This document shows positions 28,436 through 36,516 of a stretch of DNA of 64,000 nucleotides, piece after piece. The notes beneath the pieces are model-generated. The model was not told the DNA's origin and did not search any database. It was given only the letters and a program-made list of their open reading frames with translations. How positions within the stretch are numbered: the first letter of the stretch is position 1; each line of letters starts with the position of its first letter. A program made the translations under genes and the position numbers. Origin of the DNA: Cyclobacterium qasimii M12-11B (GTDB lineage Bacteria; Bacteroidota; Bacteroidia; Cytophagales; Cyclobacteriaceae); contig NZ_ATNM01000197.1 in assembly GCF_000427295.1 (NCBI RefSeq), forward strand, positions 184,908 to 248,907, written 5' to 3'.

Positions 28436-29239
28436 TTATTTTAAGCTAATTAATTTTTTAGTGACCAATGCTAGATCATTTTCAATGATTTCTGGCTTTG
28501 GAGCAAGGGGATACAATTGAGCACCTGGTCTGCTTATAAAAGCGCCTCTCCAACCAGCCCAAAGTGCACCAGCAATGTCCCATCCATGAGCTGCGACCAA
28601 TAAGCATTCAGAAGGTTTTATCTCCATTTTTCTTGCTGCCCAGTCGTAGGCATCTGCATGCGGTTTGAATTTACCCATGTCTTCAATACTTAATCTTTCT
28701 TCAAAATAATCTAACAGTCCAGCGTTTTCAAATTGTGTTTTCACCCCCTTATTGGATGAGTTGGTAAAGGAAACGAGTTTGTATCCAGCATCCTTTAATT
28801 GTTGTAAAGACGCTTTGACTTCTGGATGTGCTGGCAAAGAGCGGATAGGGCCCAAAATAGCATCTCTGGCTTCTTTTTCCGTAATAGAGATCCCATTGTT
28901 AGCGGCGACCATTTGTAGGGCTGCGGCTCCAATTATTCCGAAATCATTGTATTGTCTGCCCACGGTAGTGACCAAGGAATATTGCAACATGGTGGTAAAC
29001 CACAGCGGCAACAATTCACTTCTGCCTCCGAGTAAATCCCCAACGCTTGTCTTCATCGCTGTTAAGTCAAGCAAGGTTTCATTAACATCAAAAAACAATA
29101 CCTTAGGTCTTGTCCCTATCACTTTAGCCTCCAACTCGCTTGCATTGTTTCTTGCAAAACCAACCTGAGGAATTGTTGCCCCAGCCATACCAAGTAAAGC
29201 TGTATTCTTAATAAAATTTCTTCTGTTCTTTTTCATCAT
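28436..29239 (-). CDS. Haloacid dehalogenase type II, probably Tat-exported
   Basis: A 267-residue HAD hydrolase. The N terminus is MMKKNRRNFIKNTALLGMAG, a twin-arginine signal (RRNFIK) followed by a hydrophobic stretch, so the folded enzyme is probably exported. HAD motifs follow: FFDVNETLLDL with the nucleophile Asp, SFTNSSNKG, KFKPHADAYDWAARKM with the Lys, and AAHGWDIAGALWAGWRGAFISR, typical of L-2-haloacid dehalogenases. It leads an operon with the DoxX-like and reductase genes; a palindromic operator candidate lies between it and the TetR gene. Confidence 0.88.
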   Translation of the reverse strand: MMKKNRRNFIKNTALLGMAGATIPQVGFARNNASELEAKVIGTRPKVLFFDVNETLLDLTAMKTSVGDLLGGRSELLPLWFTTMLQYSLVTTVGRQYNDFGIIGAAALQMVAANNGISITEKEARDAILGPIRSLPAHPEVKASLQQLKDAGYKLVSFTNSSNKGVKTQFENAGLLDYFEERLSIEDMGKFKPHADAYDWAARKMEIKPSECLLVAAHGWDIAGALWAGWRGAFISRPGAQLYPLAPKPEIIENDLALVTKKLISLK

Positions 29240-29254
29240 GTAAATACTTACGTT

Positions 29255-29280
29255 AAAAACATTCTTATCGGTATGTTTTT
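29255..29280 (-). promoter_or_regulatory. Palindromic operator candidate for the TetR regulator
   Basis: The inverted repeat AAAAACATTC / GTATGTTTTT has 9 of 10 arm positions matching and a 6-nt centre. It lies in the 51-base gap between the TetR gene and the HAD operon, where an autoregulating TetR repressor would be expected to bind. Binding by this regulator is inferred from position only. Confidence 0.5.
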
Positions 29281-29290
29281 TGGTAAAAAA

Positions 29291-29893
29291 TTAAAATTTT
29301 AATTGATTGAGGTATACCGACAAACCAGAAATATACTGATCCAAGATAACATCATTGTCATATAATTTCCTGATTCCTCTAATTCCTTCAAAAGCACTAA
29401 TCAGATAAACGGCTACTGCTTCACTTGGAATTTCCTTTTTTATGGCGTTTTGCTCCTTGCCTTTTTCAATAAGAATGACAAGTGCTTTTTTCCATTTTTC
29501 AACAATGCTTTTTAAAGCCAATTGATAGCTAATTTCATAATTACCAATTTCATTGATAAAGTTATTCATCGGGCATCCTTGCTGCTTGTCATAAAAAGGA
29601 AAGGACTTAATTCTATTTAAAAAGGTATTTTCTAGAATTTCCATGGCATTCCCAGTACCGTTTAAAGGCAAAACCATGGCATTGTAAACCCGTTTTTGAA
29701 TTTTCAATTCAATCACCTCTAATCCAAGCTGCTCCTTACTTTTATAATGGTGGTAGAAAGCCCCTTTGGTCATTTTGGCAGCTTTCATAACATCATTTAT
29801 GCTTGTAGCCTTAAACCCGTTTTCATAAAAAAGCTTAAATGCTTCATGCACTATGTGTTGCTTGGTTATCTCAGACTTCAATTCTTGCTGCAT
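29291..29893 (-). CDS. TetR/AcrR-family transcriptional regulator
   Basis: A 200-residue repressor-type regulator. The N-terminal helix-turn-helix is HEAFKLFYENGFKATSINDVMKAAKMTKGAFYHHYKSKEQL (residues about 16-56), a textbook TetR fold. The C-terminal ligand domain contains GCPMNNFINEIG, as in the TetR_C group that regulates genes for reactive small molecules. It is encoded directly upstream of, and in the same direction as, the HAD/DoxX/reductase genes and presumably controls them. The ligand is unknown. Confidence 0.9.
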   Translation of the reverse strand: MQQELKSEITKQHIVHEAFKLFYENGFKATSINDVMKAAKMTKGAFYHHYKSKEQLGLEVIELKIQKRVYNAMVLPLNGTGNAMEILENTFLNRIKSFPFYDKQQGCPMNNFINEIGNYEISYQLALKSIVEKWKKALVILIEKGKEQNAIKKEIPSEAVAVYLISAFEGIRGIRKLYDNDVILDQYISGLSVYLNQLKF

Positions 29894-30125
29894 ACCCTAA
29901 ATATACGAATAAAAGTACAAGTGGTTTGTTTCTTGGCTTATTCTGTAATATTTGGATATGGAAAGGTTTCAATAAAGGAGTTGAGTGAATAAGAATTGTG
30001 TGCCAAATTCCTACTTTATCAAACGAAGAATGAAGGGTGAAAAGGATCTGTTTCTACTTGAAATTGCGAATACATTGACTCATATCTAATTGGTTGGCCA
30101 GGAATGGGTACTATGTGATTCATTA

Positions 30126-30402
30126 AATTCCGCCTTGTAGCTATTCGGCGTGAAGAAATTTAAGCAGGGTATGGCAAGGGCACAGGCTCTGTCTGACGAA
30201 TTTTTTGGTTAATGAAACATCCAATAATCAACGAAATATGAGAAAACCAAAAACTGAGGAGTTTGCCTGTGTGCGGGAAGCCTTAATTTTTAGCCGAAAA
30301 GATACTCAGCGGCGGGGTTTTTGGGTTACTTTTTTGACCTGTAGCAAAAAAGTGACAATAGTCAAGGTTAATGATATAGTATAGAAAAAAGGAATTGTAA
30401 AG
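30126..30402 (+). repeat. Long dispersed repeat with variable core, copy 1
   Basis: Conserved left flank (CGCCTTGTAGCTATTCGGCG to GGGCACAGGC), then a 77-base core (30188-30264), then a conserved right flank (GCCTGTGTGCGGG through AGCCGAAAAGATACTCAGCG to GGAATTGTAAAG). The flanks match copy 2 at 33188 closely while the cores do not. The core holds the inverted repeat TTTTTGGTT / AACCAAAAA. The surrounding 29894-31046 gap holds this, a REP-type repeat, and no convincing gene. Confidence 0.8.
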
Positions 30403-30705
30403 TTAAAACCACCACTAACTAATTTCAGTTTTATATTAATAGGAAAGAAAATTATTAATAGAAGCGTTACTGGATAAACATGGCCTGATGGGTTTGGCAT
30501 TGTTAAGTAATTTTATCCATAAAACCACTGGATTGCTGTTCATTTCTTTTCCATTGATGAAAAGAAACGAACCAAAGAAAAATCTAGCCAAAACTAAATC
30601 CCACCACACGTTGCCTAACGCCCCTCGTAGTTTTGGCCCGGCCACCGCGCCCTTACTTTAGCGATTGCATTAAAAATCACTAAATAAAAGAAGCCTTCTC
30701 TACCT

Positions 30706-31025
30706 GGTCTAAGTTTAGCGAAGTGTAACTTAGACCCAATATGAGGAAAGTTTTCAACTTTCGTTGATGCCATAATCACAATAATTAGGTAAAAAACTAC
30801 CCAAGTTGACTTCGACTCCACTGACTTCGACAGGCTCAGCCACCGGTGCCAAATTACCCTATTATCACCAGCCAAAGCAGGAGGATATTAAAATAGAAGA
30901 ACCATTTCATTTTACTAAATTTTAACCTAAACCGATGGATCAAAGAAATCAATTCAATAGGAATGGGCTGTAGCCCATTTATAAGGTCAAATCGAATTTT
31001 CTGGCTTTAGCCAAAATTTTGAGAA
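30706..31025 (+). repeat. Dispersed REP-type repeat, copy 2
   Basis: Starts with the 31-nt palindrome (GGTCTAAGTT / AACTTAGACC), followed by the GGAAAGTTTTCAACTTTCG block, the CTTCGACAGGCTCAGCCACC block, AAAGCAGGAGG and a tail with AAGAAATCAATTCAATAGG. The tail also contains the short palindrome GGGCTGTAGCCC. It ends against the 3' end of the AbiEii gene. Confidence 0.85.
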
Positions 31026-31046
31026 CAAAAAGATTTTTGTATGGGT

Positions 31047-32069
31047 TTAGCGTTGGGCAAGTCCGTTGATTTTCTTTTGTAATTCCAGTAATCGTTCAAT
31101 AAGTTTTTCAAATGATAATGACTTTCCATAAAACATACTTTCGGACATATCAGCATAATCTTTTTTCCATAGAGGTAATAAGTATTCAGGAGGAACAAAC
31201 TTTATATTTTTTGGGGCGTGGTTGACGTAATCAATTCCAGAAATTGGAGTGAATTTACTCCGGTGTGTTACGATGGTATTATACAATCTCTGGTTTTGTA
31301 ATGCTGTTTCTAAAAATTCAGATTGGCTCAATTTCTCTATGTCGTAAAGATGCCGGCTTAGTCGTTCAACCTTGATTTTTTCAGGTGTTTTCTGAAACTC
31401 TTCGTGTAAAAGAAATACCTTTTCCAGAAAGGTACGTTCGGGGTTTACCGTAGGAATAGTAACGGGATTATCGGCGAAGATATTTTCGGGGTAAATTTCA
31501 GAAACGAATGTCCCGAAAGTGCGTTGAGTGTAAGGTTCTTTGAGTGAACGACTCCCCACTTCAACCAAAACACCGGGTTTAAGATAAGTATCCGTTTCGG
31601 TTAATTTTGGGTAATAGATTTCGATAATCAATGGGTCTTGGTCATGGTTTTCAACCTCACGGGGTTTAATTTTTACATTTCTAAAACCTAATACCTTGAA
31701 CTTTGCCTGTAATTCTTGGGTGAAAGTTTCATTGATAAAAGCGTACGACTTTCTTCTCAGCCTTCGGATATCACCTTTGGATAAATCTCCTGTAAAATTC
31801 AAATACTCCCTATCTAAAGCCAAGTCGATATCTTCGGAAAATCGTTGAATGAGTTTCCAACCTTTGCTTAAAGAAGTACCTCCTTTAAAAACTAAAGCCT
31901 TGGCACAATCCATAGTAAAGATTACAGCCAGAGTATGTGTCACCCACCAGTCTTTTTCTGCAGCTGATGGAGAAGGCAAGGGAAGTTGTCTTGCTGTTTC
32001 TGAAAAAATTCTGACTTTGGTTTTATCGGGTAGCTTAAACCATTCGCTTAAATGTGAAAAATCAATCAT
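31047..32069 (-). CDS. AbiEii/AbiGii-type nucleotidyltransferase toxin
   Basis: A 340-residue protein with the DUF1814 nucleotidyltransferase signature: FKGGTSLSKGWKLIQRFSEDIDLALD around residues 50-75, supplying the GG-T/S and D-x-D metal-binding motifs, and a helical C-terminal half. AbiEii proteins are the toxins of type IV toxin-antitoxin systems; characterised relatives transfer nucleotides to tRNA or bind GTP. The gene overlaps the antitoxin gene by 8 bases. The pair can act in phage abortive infection or in stabilising mobile DNA, consistent with the repeat-rich surroundings. Confidence 0.88.
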   Translation of the reverse strand: MIDFSHLSEWFKLPDKTKVRIFSETARQLPLPSPSAAEKDWWVTHTLAVIFTMDCAKALVFKGGTSLSKGWKLIQRFSEDIDLALDREYLNFTGDLSKGDIRRLRRKSYAFINETFTQELQAKFKVLGFRNVKIKPREVENHDQDPLIIEIYYPKLTETDTYLKPGVLVEVGSRSLKEPYTQRTFGTFVSEIYPENIFADNPVTIPTVNPERTFLEKVFLLHEEFQKTPEKIKVERLSRHLYDIEKLSQSEFLETALQNQRLYNTIVTHRSKFTPISGIDYVNHAPKNIKFVPPEYLLPLWKKDYADMSESMFYGKSLSFEKLIERLLELQKKINGLAQR

Positions 32070-32666
32070 TGATTGTGCCTTTGAGTAATTCCCTAATCCA
32101 AACTGGTGCTATTTGTAAATCGTGTTGCAGGTATTTTGGATTCTCCTTCTTTAAAATGTTTTTGATCTGCCGAAGCTCATTATCTGTTATTTGGTCTTTA
32201 CCGATTGTCCGCATTGCCTGAATAGCTAATTTGCTTAACCCACCAACAAAAGCCAAGTTTTTTGAGCTTGATTTTTTAAAGTTAATGGTCTGTTTACCAA
32301 TTTGTATTTTTCTGGCAGAAGTATCTGTATAGTAAACCACGTTCAAAGGAACTTGTGTGGTTAATCCTAATTTATACATTGCGAAACTTCCCGTTGGAAG
32401 AATACGGGCCCTGTCTCTTTTGGCAATGGCAATGGCTATCTCCTCGATGTCAGGCATCACTTTTCCAATAATGTCATCAATCACAGGACGTACGTAGATA
32501 CCTGTAGCTACACGGTCAATTTTACCGGCTTTCACCAAGCGTTCAAGAGCCTTACGAACTGCATCAGGATTCGCATCCTTTAAAATATTGTCAGTAAAAA
32601 AAGTGTTCCTTTTGCTTTTCGTTTGACCCTTTCCAGTATTTGTGTTTCAATGTTTTGTGGCATCAT
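32062..32666 (-). pseudogene. AbiEi-type antitoxin, one frameshift near the N terminus
   Basis: From the ATG at 32666 the frame reads MMPQNIETQILERVKRKAKG and then stops soon after a T7 run (A7 on the plus strand, 32596-32602). One extra T restores LFFTDNILKDANPDAVRKAL, which joins the intact frame that runs to 32062 (KAGKIDRVATGIYVRP and so on). The repaired product is about 201 residues: a winged-helix AbiEi_4-type DNA-binding part, then the antitoxin domain. Because an unneutralised toxin would be harmful, a sequencing slip is more likely than a true loss. Even as it stands, an internal start could yield the last 158 residues. Confidence 0.75.
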
Positions 32667-32674
32667 ACGGCTAG

Positions 32675-32713
32675 TTTCTTGTCACAAATATAGTAATAAT
32701 TTGTGACAAGAAA
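32675..32713 (-). promoter_or_regulatory. AbiE operator and promoter with 15-bp inverted repeat
   Basis: Perfect 15-base arms TTTCTTGTCACAAAT and ATTTGTGACAAGAAA flank a 9-base AT spacer, ending 9 bases upstream of the antitoxin ATG. On the coding strand, TATATTTG (32692-32685) matches the Bacteroidota -7 box TAnnTTTG and lies inside the repeat. AbiEi antitoxins are known to repress their own promoter by binding inverted repeats, so this is a strong operator candidate. Confidence 0.75.
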
Positions 32714-32778
32714 GTTAGCCATTAGCTGCTCTTGGATATAACGGACGAAGGTTATCCCTCAATCCTACAACACCCGCT

Positions 32779-33085
32779 GGTCTAAGTTTAGCGAAGCGTA
32801 ACTTAGACCCAAAATGAAGAAAGTTTTCAATTTTCGTTAATGCCACAATCATTAAAATAGGTAGAGAGTTCCCAATATTAACTTGCACACCGGTGACTTC
32901 GACAGGCTCAGCCACCGGTGCCGAATTACCTAATTTTTACCAGTTAAAGCAGGAGGCTATTGAAAAGGAGGATTCGTTTCATTTTCCTTGATTCAGGCTA
33001 AATCAATTGACCAAAGAAATCAATTCAATAGGAATGTGCTTTAGCCCATTTATAGGGTAAAGTCGCATCATCCGGCTTTATCCTA
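32779..33085 (+). repeat. Dispersed REP-type repeat, copy 3
   Basis: The 31-nt palindrome is at 32779-32809 with perfect GGTCTAAGTT / AACTTAGACC arms. The body follows the same order of conserved blocks as copy 2, including CACCGGTGACTTCGACAGG, and ends with a tail containing GTGCTTTAGCCC. It occupies the first part of the 855-base gap upstream of the AbiE promoter. Confidence 0.85.
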
Positions 33086-33187
33086 TATTTAAATTACAAA
33101 AGGTGAATTATTAAATCTAAATATAAAAGGTCGCCATGCTCTGGAATATCCAATGCTTATAATCATTATTTAATAGGCTGATTTTTA

Positions 33188-33463
33188 AATTTCCGCCTTG
33201 TAGCTATTCGGCGTGAAGAAATTTAAGCAGGGTATGGCAAGGGCACAGGCATGTTTGACCTTGATGTGAGCATTTACTACCGGAAATGTAAGCTGAATAG
33301 CTCAAACCTAAAATACCAGAGTTTGCCTGTGTGCGGGCAGCCTTAAATTTTAGCCGAAAAGATACTCAGCGGCGGGGTTTTTTGGTTACTTTTTGGCCCT
33401 GCAGCAAAAAAGTAACAATGGTCTTAATCAATGACTTGGTATAGAAATATCGGAATTGTAAAG
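33188..33463 (+). repeat. Long dispersed repeat with variable core, copy 2
   Basis: The flanks match copy 1 (30126), but the 74-base core (33251-33324) is unrelated except for a final GAGTTT. This core has its own self-complementary arms, GTTTGA / TCAAAC and GAGC / GCTC, at equivalent places. The flanks are joined by the complementary GCACAGGC / GCCTGTG. Confidence 0.8.
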
Positions 33464-33568
33464 CCACAAATCCCCTTTAGCTTGCATGGCCCAGCCACTC
33501 CCCGTAGTTGAAAAATTGCATTAATAAATTGATACAAAACCTTCGGATTGATCAGTTATAACCAAGCA

Positions 33569-34813
33569 CTATTCCTTGTCTAAAGATTTTTCAATCTGCT
33601 TTTTAAATTCGCTATTATTTATTGCATGGTCAATATTAAAATAAAGGGTTATTGTTTCTTGTCCTTCTATTTCCATATCTAGCATGTCAAGAAAATAACC
33701 ATTTGAATCATCACCAGACCCCATAGTCCCAATGTTTCCTCCGAATATATAGCTAATAATCGTCTGACCATCAAGTGGGCTAAGAACAAAATAGGAATGT
33801 GTATTTGATCCTGTTCCACTCCACAATATGGCATCTACGATCATTCTTGATTTTACAGAGGGGAAATAACTTCTGTCATCGTTAATTTTCCATAAAGAAA
33901 AACCCTCTTCCATAAGGGCTGTAAAGTTTACTGGGTTGGTTTTTAAAAGCTCTTTACTTAGCATCAATGCTTTATCATAATTCTTATCGCCCATTAACTT
34001 CATTATTTCACGCTCCTTCTCGACATTTTTATAGGGGTGATAATTCTGATTGTTCTTGAAACCAATCATTAAAGCAATGATTTCATTGTTTTTCAAGGAC
34101 TTATCATGACTTTGAAATCGGTCCAGCAACGTTTCGTAGTAAAATTCAGATTGAGGGCTTGCTGATTCTGCTAGATAAAATTGAAAGTCCCGGTGATAAT
34201 CAAAATATATTTCTCTAATATTCAGACTTTTATCAAAATTAAAGCTAACAGTATCGTTTACACCTTTAGGGTTAGAGATCAAAATATTCACAATTCCCTC
34301 TTGACTTTTTTTCAAAGAATTAATTTCTGTTCCTTTTTCCCAGTACAGATAAATTAATGCTTTTGCATCATTTAAGTCGGAAACAATAAATGGTGCAGAC
34401 GCTGTTCCTTTACCAAATCGCTTTACAGCATTATATATCATTTGTGTTTTATCCCAAGAAGAGGTAATATTTTCTTCTTTCTCTTGCCCTAGTTGCGCTA
34501 TTGCATAGTAAGTTAAGGCAGTTAAATTAACTGGGTTATAATCAAGTATTTCAGAACATATCTTCTCAATCTCTGGGAATGCATCATTTCGTTCAAGGTT
34601 TTGTAAGTCCTCTAATACTCCATCGTTTTGGTTCATTTTAGCGACATCTCTATAATGAAATAATAAATCCATAACTTCATAATCAGTCAGTGTAGAATCA
34701 CACTTACCGAATCTTTCCGATAAATTTAGATCATTCGATTGCCCAAACCCTTGAAGTCCAAAAAGTATTAATAATCCAGTAATTAATTTTTTATGCATTT
34801 CCTTTCTTTTCAT
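33569..34813 (-). CDS. Secreted protein with two DUF4919-like domains
   Basis: A 414-residue protein with a signal peptide (ending GFGQS). A start at 34798 (MHKKLIT) is equally possible. The two halves are similar: residues about 30-210 (ERFGKCDSTLTDYEVMDLLF ... ILDYNPVNLTALTY) and about 230-400 (DRFQSHDKSLKNNEIIALMI ... LLKTNPVNFTALMEEG), so the protein is an internal duplication of one DUF4919-type unit. The helical, TPR-like text suggests a scaffold. Each half has its own spacing of L-x-x-NPVN-(L/F)-TAL. Function unknown. The gene is isolated between repeats. Confidence 0.65.
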   Translation of the reverse strand: MKRKEMHKKLITGLLILFGLQGFGQSNDLNLSERFGKCDSTLTDYEVMDLLFHYRDVAKMNQNDGVLEDLQNLERNDAFPEIEKICSEILDYNPVNLTALTYYAIAQLGQEKEENITSSWDKTQMIYNAVKRFGKGTASAPFIVSDLNDAKALIYLYWEKGTEINSLKKSQEGIVNILISNPKGVNDTVSFNFDKSLNIREIYFDYHRDFQFYLAESASPQSEFYYETLLDRFQSHDKSLKNNEIIALMIGFKNNQNYHPYKNVEKEREIMKLMGDKNYDKALMLSKELLKTNPVNFTALMEEGFSLWKINDDRSYFPSVKSRMIVDAILWSGTGSNTHSYFVLSPLDGQTIISYIFGGNIGTMGSGDDSNGYFLDMLDMEIEGQETITLYFNIDHAINNSEFKKQIEKSLDKE

Positions 34814-34834
34814 TGTGTGTCATCTCTTCTACTT

Positions 34835-35155
34835 GGTCTAAGTTTAGCGAAGCATAACTTAGACCCAAAATAAGGAAAGTTTTCAACTTTTATTGATATC
34901 ACAATCACTAAAATAGGTAGAGAGCTCCCAATATCAACTTCGACTCCGCTGACTTCGACAGGCTCAGCCACCGGTGCCGAATTATCCAGTTTTTATCAGT
35001 TAAAGCAGGAGGCTATTGAAAAGGAGGAATCGCTTCATTTTCTTTGATTCAGGCTGAATTGACCAAAGAAATCAATTCAATAGGAATGGGCAAAAGCTCA
35101 TTTACAGGGTCAAATCATATTCATCCGGCCTTAGTCGAAATTAAGAGAACAATAC
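34835..35155 (+). repeat. Dispersed REP-type repeat, copy 4
   Basis: The palindrome is at 34835-34865 with intact 10-base arms; the loop has changed (AGCGAAGCAT). The conserved body blocks and tail follow. It sits in the 397-base gap between the DUF4919 gene and the nuclease gene. Confidence 0.85.
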
Positions 35156-35210
35156 GATCAATATGCTTTGTTTTCTCCAATGCTGACCTACATTCTTATA
35201 AGCCAATTGA

Positions 35211-35711
35211 TTATTCAGACTCCTTTTGCCAGAGCCCACGATTGCTTTCTCTGGCATCACGTTCGTAGGATACAAAGGCATCTGCGTATTTAACATTGGG
35301 CGGAATCGACAAAACTCTTGCGTAACCATTTTTTATCAACTCCTCATTTACAAAAGTACCATCAGACAAATAAACGTAGGCAAGCGTTCTTCCATACCGG
35401 TCTAAACTGTCCACACCATATTCCAACAAAACTTCTTGATTGATTAATAAATCAGTAAGGTAAGCTTTGGCTTCTTGTCCATAAAATCCAATTTTCTTAT
35501 AATTCCCATTTCTTGTTTCAGGAGCATCCACTCCAATCAATCGAATTTTCACTCCTTTTTTTGACCCATCCTCAGCCCAAAAGGTATCACCATCCACTAC
35601 TCTGGATACAGGCATCAAACCCGAAAGCTCAGCTTCCTCCTTACCGGAATTATAATAGGCAACGATTATTGAGACCAGAAGGACAAGAAAATATTTATAT
35701 GTTTTATTCAT
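35211..35711 (-). CDS. Thermonuclease (staphylococcal nuclease-like) with membrane anchor
   Basis: A 166-residue protein with an N-terminal hydrophobic segment (residues 7-20) and one SNase domain: VSRVVDGDTFW, IRLIGVDAPETRN with the catalytic Arg and Asp, and DSLDRYGRTLAYVYLSDG with the second catalytic Arg. SNases cleave DNA and RNA using calcium. The signal segment lacks a clear cleavage site, so it may stay attached to the membrane. No immunity or partner gene is evident. Confidence 0.88.
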   Translation of the reverse strand: MNKTYKYFLVLLVSIIVAYYNSGKEEAELSGLMPVSRVVDGDTFWAEDGSKKGVKIRLIGVDAPETRNGNYKKIGFYGQEAKAYLTDLLINQEVLLEYGVDSLDRYGRTLAYVYLSDGTFVNEELIKNGYARVLSIPPNVKYADAFVSYERDARESNRGLWQKESE

Positions 35712-35987
35712 TTTAGAAGCCTATCAAGGTTCAAAGATAATAGGGTAAAAGTAAAATTAAGGCTTGCTTATTATATATGGGTTATGATTGCCCTCGTTAG
35801 TTGCATTTCTTTTACAAAAGCAAACTTAAAAAAAACTTTTTATTATAAGTTAAGATTTAAAGATCCTCAAAAATAGATTCTTTATCAGCGAGTTCCCAGT
35901 TTGAAAGGCTGATAGAGAGCCCAATAAATATGTTCCTTTTCCGAGCACTATGGAGCTGAATTTAAGTTTCAATTGATCGCACCCGCT

Positions 35988-36290
35988 GGTCTAAGTTTAG
36001 CGAAGCGTATCTTAGACCCAAAATGAGGAAAGTTTTCAACTTTCGTTGATATCAAAATTACTAAAATTAGGTAAAAAGCTAACCAAGTTAACTTCGGCAC
36101 CATTGACTTCGACAGGCTCAGCCACCGGTGTCGAATTACCCAATTTTCACCAGCTAATGCAGGAGGCCATTGAAAAAGATAAAGCTTTTCAGTTTTTAGG
36201 GTTTAGGACAACCCAGCTATTACAGGTTCAAACTTACAAAATATGTCTTATTAATTTGAGCATAACTGGCTTCAGCTAAAGTCTGGCAGT
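35988..36290 (+). repeat. Dispersed REP-type repeat, copy 5
   Basis: The palindrome is at 35988-36018 with one loop-proximal change (GCGTATCTTAGACC). The ACTTCGACAGGCTCAGCCAC block is conserved and the tail is more diverged than in copies 2-4. The 35712-36516 gap holds this repeat and the hairpin at 36403; I see no gene in it. Confidence 0.8.
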
Positions 36291-36402
36291 TAACTATCTA
36301 AAACTCTACTAAATGAACAGCAAATTATTTAGGTAGGATTTACACCTACTGGATTACCACAGCTTCGTAGCACACCAACGTTCTATGTAAGATTCGTGGG
36401 GC

Positions 36403-36429
36403 GACAAGTCCAACGAAGTTTGACTTGTC
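36403..36429. repeat. Isolated perfect-arm hairpin
   Basis: GACAAGTC and GACTTGTC flank an inner AAC-GAA-GTT, giving an 8 + 3 bp stem with one mismatch and a GAA loop. The GAA tip is like that of the REP-type palindromes, but the arms are unrelated. It lies 88 bases beyond the 3' end of the gene at 36517. Confidence 0.6.
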
Positions 36430-36516
36430 AGGCCGTAAGCAACGTTGCACGAAATAATGGCTATTTTGTTGATATTGAGCCACATGAATTTTACATTTTG
36501 TTAGGCGTAGTGGTTT

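Noticed and set aside
30306..30875. Several short reverse-strand open frames in the AbiE upstream region.
   Set aside because: They run through the conserved flanks of the two repeat families, recur with the repeats and lack protein-like composition.
25774..36290. CRISPR array from the regularly recurring repeats.
   Set aside because: The spacing is 1-5 kb, units are long and palindromic, and there are no cas genes.
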